NCBI GenBank assembly: GCA_002506175.1
Contig: DAXB01000009.1
Span: forward strand, 1 to 41,191
Direction: 5' to 3'
Source of the DNA: Methanomassiliicoccaceae archaeon UBA113
Lineage (GTDB): Archaea > Thermoplasmatota > Thermoplasmata > Methanomassiliicoccales > Methanomethylophilaceae
DNA: 41,191 bases
The position numbers and the translations under genes were made by a program. Shown here piece by piece: positions 15,635 to 23,511 of this stretch (the first letter of the stretch is position 1; each line of letters starts with the position of its first letter). The notes below the pieces were generated by a model. The model searched no databases and was not told the origin of the DNA. It worked only from the letters and a program-made list of their open reading frames with translations.

Positions 15635-17722
15635 TCACTCAGAAGCTTCTGCTGGAGCTTCCGGAACAACATCCACTGATGCTGCAGGCGTTTCCTCGGC
15701 AGACTGTTCCGTTACAGGCTCCGGCTCGGACATCGCCTCTGCGGGTGCCTGATCCCTCTTGTACTTCTCGGGGATCTCGAGCTTCTTCGCAGTGGACTGT
15801 CCGCTGGGGTTCAACGGAAGGAGCTGCTCGAGATACTTCGTCTTCGCGGGGCAATCCACGAACGCGTATTCGAACACGTCGCGGAGAGTCTCCATGGAGT
15901 AGATCTCCATGTCATCGTAGTATCTCCTCTCGATCATGACGTCCTTGACGTTCTCCTTCGGGATAAGAGCCATCTTGATTCCGCACTCGGCCGCGGCCTC
16001 GAGCTTCGCTGTGACCCCGCCGATGGGCATGACCGTTCCCCTGACGTTAAGGGATCCGGTCATCGCGACGTCCTGGCGAATCGGGATGTTCTCCAACGCG
16101 GAAATGATGACTGTCGCCATCGTGACCGATGCGCTGTCTCCATCGACTCCGTTGTATGCCCCGACGTACTCCAGGTGGATGTCCAGCTCGGAGAGGTCCG
16201 TGAGCGTGTACTTCTTGATGACTGCAGAGATGTTGTCCACTGCCTCCTTGGCGATGTTTCCGAGCTGTCCGGTGGCGATGATCTTACCTCCTTTCTTGCT
16301 CATTGCGGGAGCGACCTCCGCTGCGAGCGGCATAACCATTCCCGACATCTCGGACGTATTGGGATTCGACAGGACGGCCAGACCGTTGATGAGTCCGACG
16401 GCCTCTCCGCTGTTCCTGAAGAGCTCGTACCTCATCATTCCCTCGACCTGCTTGTCCGCGATCTGCTTCTCGAGACTGCGGGCGGTCATTTTGGCTGCGA
16501 GGACGTGCTCGGGTGTGACTACCTTGTCGCCTTTTCCGACTGCTAGGTCTCCGGAGATGCGTATGAGTCCTCCGAGATCCCTCATCCTGAGTGTGATCTC
16601 TCCTTTCTTTCCGGAACGGCGCTGGGCCTCCTTGACTATCTCCCCTACGGCATACTTGTCGAAACAGGGGATCTTCTCATCCTTCCTAATCTCCTGTGCA
16701 ACGAACCTGGCGATGTTGGTACGGTTCTCGTCGGTGTCCGGCATGGTGGTCTCCATGAACACCTCGTATCCGTATCCCCTTATCCTGGATCTCAGAGCAG
16801 GGTGCATACCCTGGATGGCATCCAGGTTTCCAGCGCACACGAGAATGAAATCACATGGAACCGGCTCGGATTTGACGAGTGCTCCGGATGAGCGCTCGGA
16901 CTGACCGGTGATCGCCATCTTCTTCTCCTGCATGGCAGTGAGGATAGCCTGCTGGGATTCGATCCTCAGAAGGTTGATCTCGTCCATGTACAGGACTCCC
17001 TTGTTGGCCTTGTGGATGCATCCGGCCTCGAGCCTATCGTGTGACGGGGTCTCGAGTCCTCCGGACTGGAACGGATCGTGCCTGACGTCTCCGAGGAGGG
17101 CTCCTGCGTGCGTTCCTGTGGCATCGATGAAAGGCGGCATATCGCCTCTATCGTGCCCCACCAGGACCTTCGGGACTATTGCGGTCTCGGTCTTGACCTG
17201 AGACATAGGGTTCCTGAAGAGGATGATGATGAGGAACACTCCCATGAATGCGAGGAGTGCTACCGTGTATCCGTAGAACATCGCACCGACGATTCCCAAA
17301 GCAAGGAGGGCGATGCAGATGTAGATGTAGAGCGAGTTCTTCTGATTCTTCTGAGCTGCAGCGGCGGCTTTCTGCTCAGCCACGACGGCCTTTCCCTTTC
17401 CAGCAGGGAAGGTCCTGATCCTGGGTTCGTTGAAATCCTCGGGGTTGTGATATGCAACGGTGTCCTCCATCTCCTCTTTGGGAAGATACTCGACCATAGA
17501 GTTCGCAAGCATCGATTTTCCTGTTCCGGGCTCTCCGATGAGCATGACGTGCCTCTTCTGGGAAGCCGCCTTCCTCATGATGTCCACGGCCCTGTCCTGA
17601 CCGATCACACGGTCAGCCATGAGCTTCGGAATCTCGATATCATCTGTTGTCTTGAATTCCTGCTGGTCCACCCATGCCTCTACGGACAGCTTGGACCTCT
17701 TTACTTCTTCGTTTGCCGCCAT
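15635..17722 (-). CDS. lonB: LonB: archaeal membrane-anchored ATP-dependent Lon protease
   Basis: 695 residues. An AAA+ domain has Walker A GEPGTGKS at 63-70 and Walker B VLYMDEIN near 245. The archaeal LonB insertion between them carries two membrane helices at about 130-170, anchoring the protease to the membrane with its active site in the cytoplasm. The C-terminal protease domain has the Ser-Lys dyad: Ser530 in DGDSASV and Lys573 in GGVTAKLEAA. It degrades misfolded and short-lived proteins. An unusual tail of about 50 residues after KYKRDQAP is rich in Pro, Glu, Ala and Ser and is probably disordered. The gene follows the transglutaminase-like gene by 31 nt on the same strand and may share its transcript. 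GGGGAT just before the ATG could serve as a ribosome binding site. Confidence 0.95.
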   Translation of the reverse strand: MAANEEVKRSKLSVEAWVDQQEFKTTDDIEIPKLMADRVIGQDRAVDIMRKAASQKRHVMLIGEPGTGKSMLANSMVEYLPKEEMEDTVAYHNPEDFNEPRIRTFPAGKGKAVVAEQKAAAAAQKNQKNSLYIYICIALLALGIVGAMFYGYTVALLAFMGVFLIIILFRNPMSQVKTETAIVPKVLVGHDRGDMPPFIDATGTHAGALLGDVRHDPFQSGGLETPSHDRLEAGCIHKANKGVLYMDEINLLRIESQQAILTAMQEKKMAITGQSERSSGALVKSEPVPCDFILVCAGNLDAIQGMHPALRSRIRGYGYEVFMETTMPDTDENRTNIARFVAQEIRKDEKIPCFDKYAVGEIVKEAQRRSGKKGEITLRMRDLGGLIRISGDLAVGKGDKVVTPEHVLAAKMTARSLEKQIADKQVEGMMRYELFRNSGEAVGLINGLAVLSNPNTSEMSGMVMPLAAEVAPAMSKKGGKIIATGQLGNIAKEAVDNISAVIKKYTLTDLSELDIHLEYVGAYNGVDGDSASVTMATVIISALENIPIRQDVAMTGSLNVRGTVMPIGGVTAKLEAAAECGIKMALIPKENVKDVMIERRYYDDMEIYSMETLRDVFEYAFVDCPAKTKYLEQLLPLNPSGQSTAKKLEIPEKYKRDQAPAEAMSEPEPVTEQSAEETPAASVDVVPEAPAEASE

Positions 17723-17753
17723 TTTTATCCCCGTTTCTTTTGTGAGTCTGATT

Positions 17754-18821
17754 TCAGTAATTGCCCGTCCTTAAGGCGTAGTACAGTCCTGCGATTATCA
17801 CGACGCCTATGACTGCTATCATCATCTGCCCGCCGTACAGTTCGAGGAAGCTGAATCCTCCCGGCGGAACATATTTGCCTGTCGCCAGTTTCGGAACGGT
17901 CAGGTAGTTCTTTTCTTTGAGATTGAGGTCCGTGTTGTGCGCGGACATCATCGTGTACGTCTCGTCGCCTGCAGTGATGCTCACGTTCTGACCGGATATT
18001 CCCGCTGCGGAGCAGAAATGGGAATCGACAATGAACCATTGATATCCTTTTTCCGAGTCGATGTACACGTAGTTCCATCCGCCCTTCGTCTCCTTGAGGG
18101 TTGAGATGACCACATCCCCTGCCACGGTGAGGCAGTGGATCTTGTTGATCTGACAGAGTTGCGTGAACAGCATGGCCGCCCCCATGGAAGACGTGGATCT
18201 CGTGACCGCTGCATCATAGATATTGCTGATCGCACCTTCCTTATCCTCGGTAGCCGCGATGCCCGATACGATGGATATTATCGATCTGACCTTTTCCGCA
18301 TCGGTGGTTCCGCTCACACTGAACTGGCTGATGGCCTGGTTCAGGGCTTTGAGGGATTCGTCCGTGACCTGCACCCTGCTACTGTTCTGCAATTTGAATG
18401 CAACCGACTTCGCATAATAGCTGACGATCTCGGAGCCATCCTCCATGTCGATCACCTTGACCATTCCCACTTCGGTGGTTACATCCACGCCTTTGGCGGG
18501 GAGGTCCCACAGATAGGTCATCATCGGATTGCTGTAGTATTCCGCGGCTAAAGCATTCTGAACGGCCGAATTACCGTATGAACGAGCCGACTCGATATCC
18601 TCGAATGTCCTGTTGTTCTTCAAGACTATGCTGAAGTCCTTCTCCGGGTCAGTGAACGTACTGATCGCTGCGACCTCGTCGTAAACGAGGAGAGCGTTAT
18701 CGTCGAGAAGTGCCTTGTATGTGAAAGCCTCGGTGCTCTCCGCATCGATCGAGCAGATGGGCAGCAATGCGACTGACACCATCACGAACAATGCAATAAA
18801 GGCGCCTGACTTCGAGGACAT
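17754..18821 (-). CDS. Transglutaminase-like membrane-anchored extracytoplasmic protein, probably catalytically altered
   Basis: 355 residues. An N-terminal signal peptide (about 1-28, ending near CSIDAES) and a C-terminal membrane helix (about residues 328-347) place the main domain outside the cell. Residues about 195-270 follow the transglutaminase-like core: helix AAMLFTQLCQINKIHCLTV, then GGWNYVYID, then WFIVDSHF. By my alignment the catalytic Cys position (GVCxG) is Ser (TSSMG) and the catalytic His before W-N is Gly (GGWN), while the Asp is kept, so normal Cys-protease or transglutaminase chemistry is unlikely. Its neighbour LonB is 31 nt downstream. A TATA box at 18843-18851 and AAGGAG just before the ATG are visible. 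The function is unknown; a binding or structural role is an inference. Confidence 0.65.
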   Translation of the reverse strand: MSSKSGAFIALFVMVSVALLPICSIDAESTEAFTYKALLDDNALLVYDEVAAISTFTDPEKDFSIVLKNNRTFEDIESARSYGNSAVQNALAAEYYSNPMMTYLWDLPAKGVDVTTEVGMVKVIDMEDGSEIVSYYAKSVAFKLQNSSRVQVTDESLKALNQAISQFSVSGTTDAEKVRSIISIVSGIAATEDKEGAISNIYDAAVTRSTSSMGAAMLFTQLCQINKIHCLTVAGDVVISTLKETKGGWNYVYIDSEKGYQWFIVDSHFCSAAGISGQNVSITAGDETYTMMSAHNTDLNLKEKNYLTVPKLATGKYVPPGGFSFLELYGGQMMIAVIGVVIIAGLYYALRTGNY

Positions 18822-18842
18822 GCTCCTTACATCAACAGGTAG

Positions 18843-18851
18843 TCTTTAAAA
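18843..18851 (-). promoter_or_regulatory. TATA box before the transglutaminase-like gene
   Basis: GTTTTAAAG on the minus strand, centred about 26 nt before the ATG at 18821. It predicts transcription starting at or next to the start codon and possibly continuing into lonB. Confidence 0.5.
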
Positions 18852-18881
18852 CTGTTGCAGAGAAACTCAGTATTATCGCAT

Positions 18882-19556
18882 TTACACACGATATTTACTT
18901 ACTATTTCCTTATCCGCATCCGATACGCGGAAAGACTCCCTTATCTTCTGTATGGTTTTGTTCTGAACCCAAGGCTCCAACCTTCTCGATTCCAACAGTT
19001 CGAGGGTCCTTTCCCTGAAGTATACGAAACACACAGACGCCGCCCAAGCGGCGCCCATCTTGTAATAGAAACCGTCATTGCGGTATGCCGCCAGATCCTC
19101 TATGAGCGGATCTATGTGCTCCTCATCCATGAAGTGATCGATCCTCATGATGACGGACACCCTCATCCTGAATTCCTTCCCCGAATCCATCAAATCCGAG
19201 AAGTAATCCCAGACGGCATCGCGGTCCTTTTTCGGAACCTTCCATGAGGAGCAGAACGTATCGCTTGTAGACCAGTTGTCGATGACATCCAGATACCCTT
19301 CGGTGAGCGCTATCCTCCTTCCCGTGTCCATTGGTGCTGTGGCGATCGCCAGACCCCTCACGAACTCCTCCTCGAAGCATGTCATATCATCGTTGAGATA
19401 GGATTCCCAGTCGTCCTTCAGAATCTCCTTCGCAATCGACCTGAGCTTCGGGACCCTGACACCTACGATCCCTTCCTTCCCCGGGACCAGCTTCCTGATG
19501 AACTCGGCATACTCCGGCTCGGCGCTGTCCCGGATCATCGCCCTGTAGTCAATCAA
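18882..19556 (-). CDS. AlkD-like DNA alkylation repair protein (HEAT-repeat glycosylase family)
   Basis: 224 residues, all-helical, of the DNA alkylation repair (AlkC/AlkD) family, which removes N3- and N7-alkylpurines using a HEAT-like superhelix. The family's GVRVPKLRSIAKEI motif is near residue 32, DNWSTSDTFCSSW is near residue 92, and YYKMGAAWAASVCFVYF is near residue 155; these contain the conserved Trp/Asp positions of the DNA-binding cleft. It overlaps the end of the ogt-like gene by 8 nt, so the two repair proteins are co-expressed. It is one of only two genes in the window that end in TAA. It is slightly shorter than bacterial AlkD. Confidence 0.82.
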   Translation of the reverse strand: MIDYRAMIRDSAEPEYAEFIRKLVPGKEGIVGVRVPKLRSIAKEILKDDWESYLNDDMTCFEEEFVRGLAIATAPMDTGRRIALTEGYLDVIDNWSTSDTFCSSWKVPKKDRDAVWDYFSDLMDSGKEFRMRVSVIMRIDHFMDEEHIDPLIEDLAAYRNDGFYYKMGAAWAASVCFVYFRERTLELLESRRLEPWVQNKTIQKIRESFRVSDADKEIVSKYRV

Positions 19557-20025
19557 GACGGACTCCCTCCAGGTTGAGGAGCCTCTTCTTCAGCAATGTT
19601 CCTCCCGAGTAGTTCCCGTACCCTCCCGATGATGGTACCACGCGATGACACGGAACCAGTATCGGGATTGGGTTCTCGGCACACGCTGTACCCACGGCAC
19701 GCGCGGAATTCGGATAACCGATCGACTCCGCGATCTGCCTGTACGTACGTGTCTCGCCGTACGGTATCCTGTTGAGCTCCTCCATAACTCTGGATCTGAA
19801 ATCCGAACCCTCGTACTTCAGGTCGAGATCGAACTCCATACGCTTCCCGGAGAGATACTCGTTTATCTGCTTAGCAGCCTCCTGGAGCGGTTCCGTGAGA
19901 CGGTCCTCCATGTGCGGCAGATTGCTGCACGGCAGGTACACTCCTGTGATCATACCCTCTCCGTCCTCGGAGATGCTGACCGTTCCGATCAGCGTGAAGA
20001 ACGAGCATATCACGGGCCTGTGCAT
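19549..20025 (-). CDS. ogt: Methylated-DNA--protein-cysteine methyltransferase (Ogt/MGMT)
   Basis: 158 residues. It transfers alkyl groups from O6-alkylguanine to its own cysteine in a suicide reaction. The active site is PCHRVV with Cys126. The upstream IPYGETRTYRQIAESIGYPNSARAVG is the helix-turn-helix and Arg-finger region. The N-terminal domain is shorter and less conserved, as is usual for the family. The ATG at 20025 lies about 30 nt after a TATA box (20055-20062), so the leader is very short. It forms an operon with the AlkD-like gene, giving direct reversal and base excision of alkylation damage from one transcript. Confidence 0.92.
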   Translation of the reverse strand: MHRPVICSFFTLIGTVSISEDGEGMITGVYLPCSNLPHMEDRLTEPLQEAAKQINEYLSGKRMEFDLDLKYEGSDFRSRVMEELNRIPYGETRTYRQIAESIGYPNSARAVGTACAENPIPILVPCHRVVPSSGGYGNYSGGTLLKKRLLNLEGVRLD

Positions 20026-20054
20026 GCATTGTCTAACACGTTCCGTCTTAATAA

Positions 20055-20095
20055 GATTTAAACAACTGAAACAAGAGGATAAATCATTATATTAT
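20055..20095. promoter_or_regulatory. Divergent promoters of ogt (-) and rubrerythrin (+)
   Basis: TTTAAATC (minus strand, 20055-20062) is the ogt TATA box. ATTATATTA (plus strand, 20086-20094) is the rubrerythrin TATA box, predicting a leader of about 9 nt. AGGTG at 20115-20119 is a weak ribosome binding site 5 nt before the rubrerythrin ATG. Confidence 0.5.
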
Positions 20096-20124
20096 GACAG
20101 TTGAATCCCGTTTTAGGTGCTAAT

Positions 20125-20664
20125 ATGGAATTAAAAGGATCCAAGACAGAGCAGAACCTCATGGCCGCCTTCGCGGGAGAGAGCCAGGCAAGGAACAAGT
20201 ACACCTACTTCGCATCACAGGCGAAGAAAGAGGGATACGAGCAGATCGCAGATATCTTCCTCGAGACAGCCGAGAACGAGAAAGAGCACGCAAAGCTCTG
20301 GTTCAAAGCACTCAACGACGGAAAGATCCCCAAGACAGTCGAGAACCTGAAGGCAGCGGCCGAGGGAGAGAACTACGAGTACACAGTCATGTACAAGGAG
20401 TTCGCAGACGTCGCAAAGGAAGAGGGATTCGTCGAGATCGCAGACCTGTTCCTGAAGGTCGCTGCAATCGAGAAGACCCACGAAGAGAGATACCTCGCAC
20501 TCCTCAAGAACATCGAGGGCGGAGTCGTCTTCAAGAAGGACAAGGTCACAATGTGGAAATGCCGCAACTGCGGATACATCCACATCGCAGAGGAAGCCCC
20601 TGCAGTATGTCCCGTATGTAAGCACGCCCAGTCGTTCTTCGAAGTCAGGGCAACCAACTGGTGA
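20125..20664 (+). CDS. rbr: Rubrerythrin
   Basis: 179 residues. The N-terminal diiron ferritin-like domain has paired Glu motifs (FAGESQARNKY, ETAENEKEHAKLW, EFADVAKEEGF, AAIEKTHEERY). The C-terminal rubredoxin domain has CRNCGYIH and CPVCKH cysteine pairs. It reduces hydrogen peroxide in the cytosol, with electrons from rubredoxin or related donors, and is a standard oxygen-defence protein of strict anaerobes. The ATG at 20125 is chosen over a TTG at 20101 because it follows the predicted transcript start and an AGGTG. Codon use is strongly biased (GTC, GAG, AAG, ATC), suggesting high expression. Confidence 0.95.
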   Translation: MELKGSKTEQNLMAAFAGESQARNKYTYFASQAKKEGYEQIADIFLETAENEKEHAKLWFKALNDGKIPKTVENLKAAAEGENYEYTVMYKEFADVAKEEGFVEIADLFLKVAAIEKTHEERYLALLKNIEGGVVFKKDKVTMWKCRNCGYIHIAEEAPAVCPVCKHAQSFFEVRATNW

Positions 20665-20673
20665 TTCTACACC

Positions 20674-20696
20674 CCTCCCGTCCGCTGGACGGGAGG
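20674..20696 (+). terminator. Hairpin after rubrerythrin
   Basis: CCTCCCGTCC-GCT-GGACGGGAGG is a perfect 10-bp stem with a 3-nt loop, starting 10 nt after the stop codon. The tail TTCAAACCTCATTATCGGTTTTC is only weakly T-rich. Confidence 0.6.
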
Positions 20697-20749
20697 TTCA
20701 AACCTCATTATCGGTTTTCATAAAATAATCAATATAGGCAACTATACAA

Positions 20750-20782
20750 TAACAAAAACGATGTCCGGGACATGCCCGGACA
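20750..20782 (-). terminator. Hairpin plus T-rich tail after aCPSF1
   Basis: On the minus strand TGTCCGGG-CATGT-CCCGGACA begins 11 nt after the stop and is followed by TCGTTTTTGTTATTG. The 8-bp stem is perfect. Confidence 0.6.
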
Positions 20783-20792
20783 CCTATGTGTT

Positions 20793-22697
20793 TCATCTGA
20801 GCCTGATTGTCTCTAGGTTCTGAGGGGCCTTGGTCTCGATTCCGTACTTCTTGTAGATCGAAGATGCGAAATCGGTACACTTCTTGTCATCACCGTGACC
20901 GACGATGATCTTGTTGGGCTTCGGCTCGAGCGATGAGATGTACTTCATCAGCTGCTTCCTGTCCGAGTGTCCGGAGAATCCGTCCACTGTGACCCTCTGC
21001 ATCTTGATCTCGAGGTCGATGGGCTTTCCCTTCATGTTGAGCGTTATCTCGGACCTTCCTCTCTGGATGGTCCTTCCGATGGATCCTTCAGACTGGTATC
21101 CCACGAACAGGAGCCAGTTGTTCTCATCGTCGGCCCACTCGCGGAAGTACTCCATGACAGGACCTCCGGACATCATTCCCGATGTCGCGAGCACGATGCA
21201 CGGATCGGGCGAGTGGCAGATCTCCTCCCTCATGTCGGCTGTCTCGACCCTCTTGAAGATGGGGGACAGGAACGGGTTCTCGTTCTGCTGGAATATCTGT
21301 GTCCTCAGAGTGCTGTTGAGGTATTCCGGATACGCTGTATGGATGGCTGTCGCCTCCCAGATCATTCCGTCGAGGTACACGGGGCATTTGGGGATCTTTC
21401 CGAGGCGCATCTGCTCCTCGATGACCAGCATGACCTCCTGTGACCTTCCGACCGCGAAGACGGGGACGAGAACCTTTCCGCCTTTGGCGGTAGCCTGCTG
21501 GAGCAGGTTTCCTAGTTCGTCGGATGCCTCGGCCCTGGTGGGGGTCACGTCGTTGTGCCCTCCATAGGTGGACTCGATGACGAGCGTCTCGAGCCTGGGG
21601 AACCTGTTCGTCGCAGGGTTGAAAAGCCATGTCTTCTCGTACTTCGTATCCCCGGAGAACGCGACATTGTGGAGTCCGTCGCCGATGTGGAAGTGAGCGA
21701 TAGCCGATCCCAGGATGTGTCCGGCGTTGTGGAATGTGAGCCTGACGTCGGGCGAGATATCGGTGGTCTCGTTGTACTTCAGGGGGATTGTGTGGAGGAT
21801 CTCATCCCTGACGTGCGACGCATCGTAAGGTGTCTTCTTATCCTCGCCGAATCCGAGCTTGATGTTGTCGAGCTGCAGAAGGGCCATCAGGTCCCTGGTG
21901 GGCGGTGTGCAGTATACTGGGCCCTTGTATCCGTACTTGTAGAGTGCGGGAAGGGTTCCGCAGTGATCCAAGTGAGCGTGGGTGATGACGACAGCATCGA
22001 TATCGCTGAGTGGCTGGACCTCAGGGATTCCGAAATATGGCGTGCTGTCCGATCCGGGATCGAGACCGCAGTCGATGAGGATCTTGGACTCCCTGGTGGT
22101 GAGAAGCGAGCATGACCTTCCGACCTGCCTGAACCCTCCCATCGCGGTCACCCTGACCCACTGCTCTCCCTCGAGCTTGGGCCTGGCGATCCTCCTGGCG
22201 ACGTATGTGAGCATCTCCTGCCTCTCATCGTGATTGGCACGGAGGTATCCCCTGACATCGGAGATGGTCTTGGAAGGTATCGGCGGAGCCCTCATGACCT
22301 TGACGTTCCATCCTGTCTCCTTCCTGAGCTCCGTGAGCCTCTGGCCCTCCTTTCCTACCACCTCGTTGGGGTTGATCGCCTCGACGATCGCCTCTCCGGT
22401 CTCCTCGACGAAGTTGATGTCGAATATCTCGGCCTTCTCGGGGATCATGGACCTGATCTTCTCCTCGACCTTGTTCGTATCCTCCAGAGAGGATGGGTCG
22501 GGCCTGATGTCCACCCTGCGGTGGATGTTCTGCGCCAGGGTCCTGGCGAGGCTGTCGTCCGCCGAGAACTTCTCGTAGTCGTCGGTGTACACGACGACGA
22601 TGGGTCCCTCGAACTTGATCGCGGTGATCTTCATGTCCGACGGGATCAGTTTCTTAACCTCAGATGTGAGGGTCTCGAATAGCTTGTCTACGTTCAT
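20793..22697 (-). CDS. fttA: aCPSF1/FttA: KH and beta-CASP ribonuclease, transcription termination factor
   Basis: 634 residues. Two N-terminal KH-type domains (about 1-140; a GKEG loop is visible in NEVVGKEGQRL) precede a metallo-beta-lactamase fold with HxHxDH at 240-245 (THAHLDHCG), the later zinc ligands in NAGHILGSA and FSGDTKYE, and the beta-CASP motifs in VIESTYGG, ATSGMMSGGP and VDGFSGHSD. This is the archaeal CPSF73 homologue, which cuts nascent RNA and terminates transcription. It lies 60 nt downstream of psmB on the same strand, a neighbourhood I recall from other Euryarchaeota. A 10-bp direct repeat with a 12-bp period (22720-22741) lies in the gap. The length is typical. Confidence 0.95.
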   Translation of the reverse strand: MNVDKLFETLTSEVKKLIPSDMKITAIKFEGPIVVVYTDDYEKFSADDSLARTLAQNIHRRVDIRPDPSSLEDTNKVEEKIRSMIPEKAEIFDINFVEETGEAIVEAINPNEVVGKEGQRLTELRKETGWNVKVMRAPPIPSKTISDVRGYLRANHDERQEMLTYVARRIARPKLEGEQWVRVTAMGGFRQVGRSCSLLTTRESKILIDCGLDPGSDSTPYFGIPEVQPLSDIDAVVITHAHLDHCGTLPALYKYGYKGPVYCTPPTRDLMALLQLDNIKLGFGEDKKTPYDASHVRDEILHTIPLKYNETTDISPDVRLTFHNAGHILGSAIAHFHIGDGLHNVAFSGDTKYEKTWLFNPATNRFPRLETLVIESTYGGHNDVTPTRAEASDELGNLLQQATAKGGKVLVPVFAVGRSQEVMLVIEEQMRLGKIPKCPVYLDGMIWEATAIHTAYPEYLNSTLRTQIFQQNENPFLSPIFKRVETADMREEICHSPDPCIVLATSGMMSGGPVMEYFREWADDENNWLLFVGYQSEGSIGRTIQRGRSEITLNMKGKPIDLEIKMQRVTVDGFSGHSDRKQLMKYISSLEPKPNKIIVGHGDDKKCTDFASSIYKKYGIETKAPQNLETIRLR

Positions 22698-22719
22698 TTC
22701 AAATCCAGCTTTGAAAAGT

Positions 22720-22741
22720 AAGGGTTTGGTAAAGGGTTTGG
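22720..22741 (-). repeat. Two direct repeats of 10 bp, 12-bp period, before aCPSF1
   Basis: On the minus strand CCAAACCCTT occurs twice (12 bp apart) in the 60-bp gap between psmB and aCPSF1. No clear TATA box accompanies it. It could be a protein binding site or an untranslated-leader element; nothing more can be said. Confidence 0.4.
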
Positions 22742-22757
22742 ATGACTGTTATCTGAA

Positions 22758-23390
22758 TCAGTTCGGGAACTTGAATCCGAGCTTCTCGCAGCGTGCGATT
22801 ATCTCGTCGCGCGGAATCTCCTCGTATCCGTCGGGACCGATGTAGGAGACGAGGAATCCGTCTCCGGAGTAGTTGTCTCTCCTCCTGGCGGAGTTGAGAG
22901 CCGTGATGGCGCAGTTGATTCCCTCATCCTTGGTCATGTCAGGCTTGAATGCAGACTCGAGTGCTCCGAGTGCGAAGACCGAACCTGATCCGGAGGATGT
23001 GTATGTGTCCTCGAGGACTCCTCCGGCCATGTCGACACTGAAGATGTGTCCGCCTGTGGCGTCGTATCCTCCGACGAGGGGTGCGACGTAGAATCCCTGA
23101 CGGAGAATGGCACCGATCATGGTTGCCGCCGTCTGAACGGACATGGGTGCTCCTTTCCTCATCTTGTAAATGGAGATCTCGCTCTGGAGGTAACGTACGA
23201 GGAGCTGTGCATCCCCGACTCCGCCGGCGATGGTCATACCGAGGTTGTCCGCGATGGGGAAGACCTTCTGGCAGTGATTGTCAGCGATCAGGTTGCCCAT
23301 TGTGGCCCTCTGGTCGGTTGCCAGGATAACCCCGTCCTTCAGTTTCAGTCCGATTGTAGTTGTACCGGTCTTAAGAGTCTCCTCAGTCAT
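22758..23390 (-). CDS. psmB: 20S proteasome beta subunit
   Basis: 210 residues. A short propeptide (MTEETLKTG) precedes the catalytic threonine, giving autocatalytic cleavage between Gly9 and Thr10 of TGTTTIG. Other active-site features are an Asp in ILATDQRATMGN, the Lys33-equivalent in CQKVF, and the SGSGS loop. The subunit forms the inner rings of the 20S proteasome, which degrades unfolded proteins delivered by PAN or Cdc48. The ATG at 23390 is chosen because it gives the standard propeptide. A TATA-like CTTATATAC near 23456-23464 sits inside a small inverted repeat (CCCTT/AAGGG, 23452-23467), implying a leader of about 45 nt. Confidence 0.95.
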   Translation of the reverse strand: MTEETLKTGTTTIGLKLKDGVILATDQRATMGNLIADNHCQKVFPIADNLGMTIAGGVGDAQLLVRYLQSEISIYKMRKGAPMSVQTAATMIGAILRQGFYVAPLVGGYDATGGHIFSVDMAGGVLEDTYTSSGSGSVFALGALESAFKPDMTKDEGINCAITALNSARRRDNYSGDGFLVSYIGPDGYEEIPRDEIIARCEKLGFKFPN

Positions 23391-23511
23391 AGTAAATCTC
23401 CCAATTATGAGAAAAGGCACAATCTCCGTTGCGCTGATTCTCATTATAATGCCCTTGTATATAAGGGGTACGTCTGATTTATTCGGCGTACTATGGGTGC
23501 TCCCAAAAGGC

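Noticed and set aside
15936..16904. A 322-residue plus-strand frame opposite lonB, and similar long frames opposite the giant gene and psmB-arcS.
   Set aside because: They are mirror frames of strongly biased GC-rich genes; none shows a family signature.
20687..20700. GAGGTTCAAACCTC resembles a tRNA T-arm.
   Set aside because: The stem is 4 bp with a 6-nt loop and no acceptor, D or anticodon arms are nearby. It is part of the hairpin after rubrerythrin.
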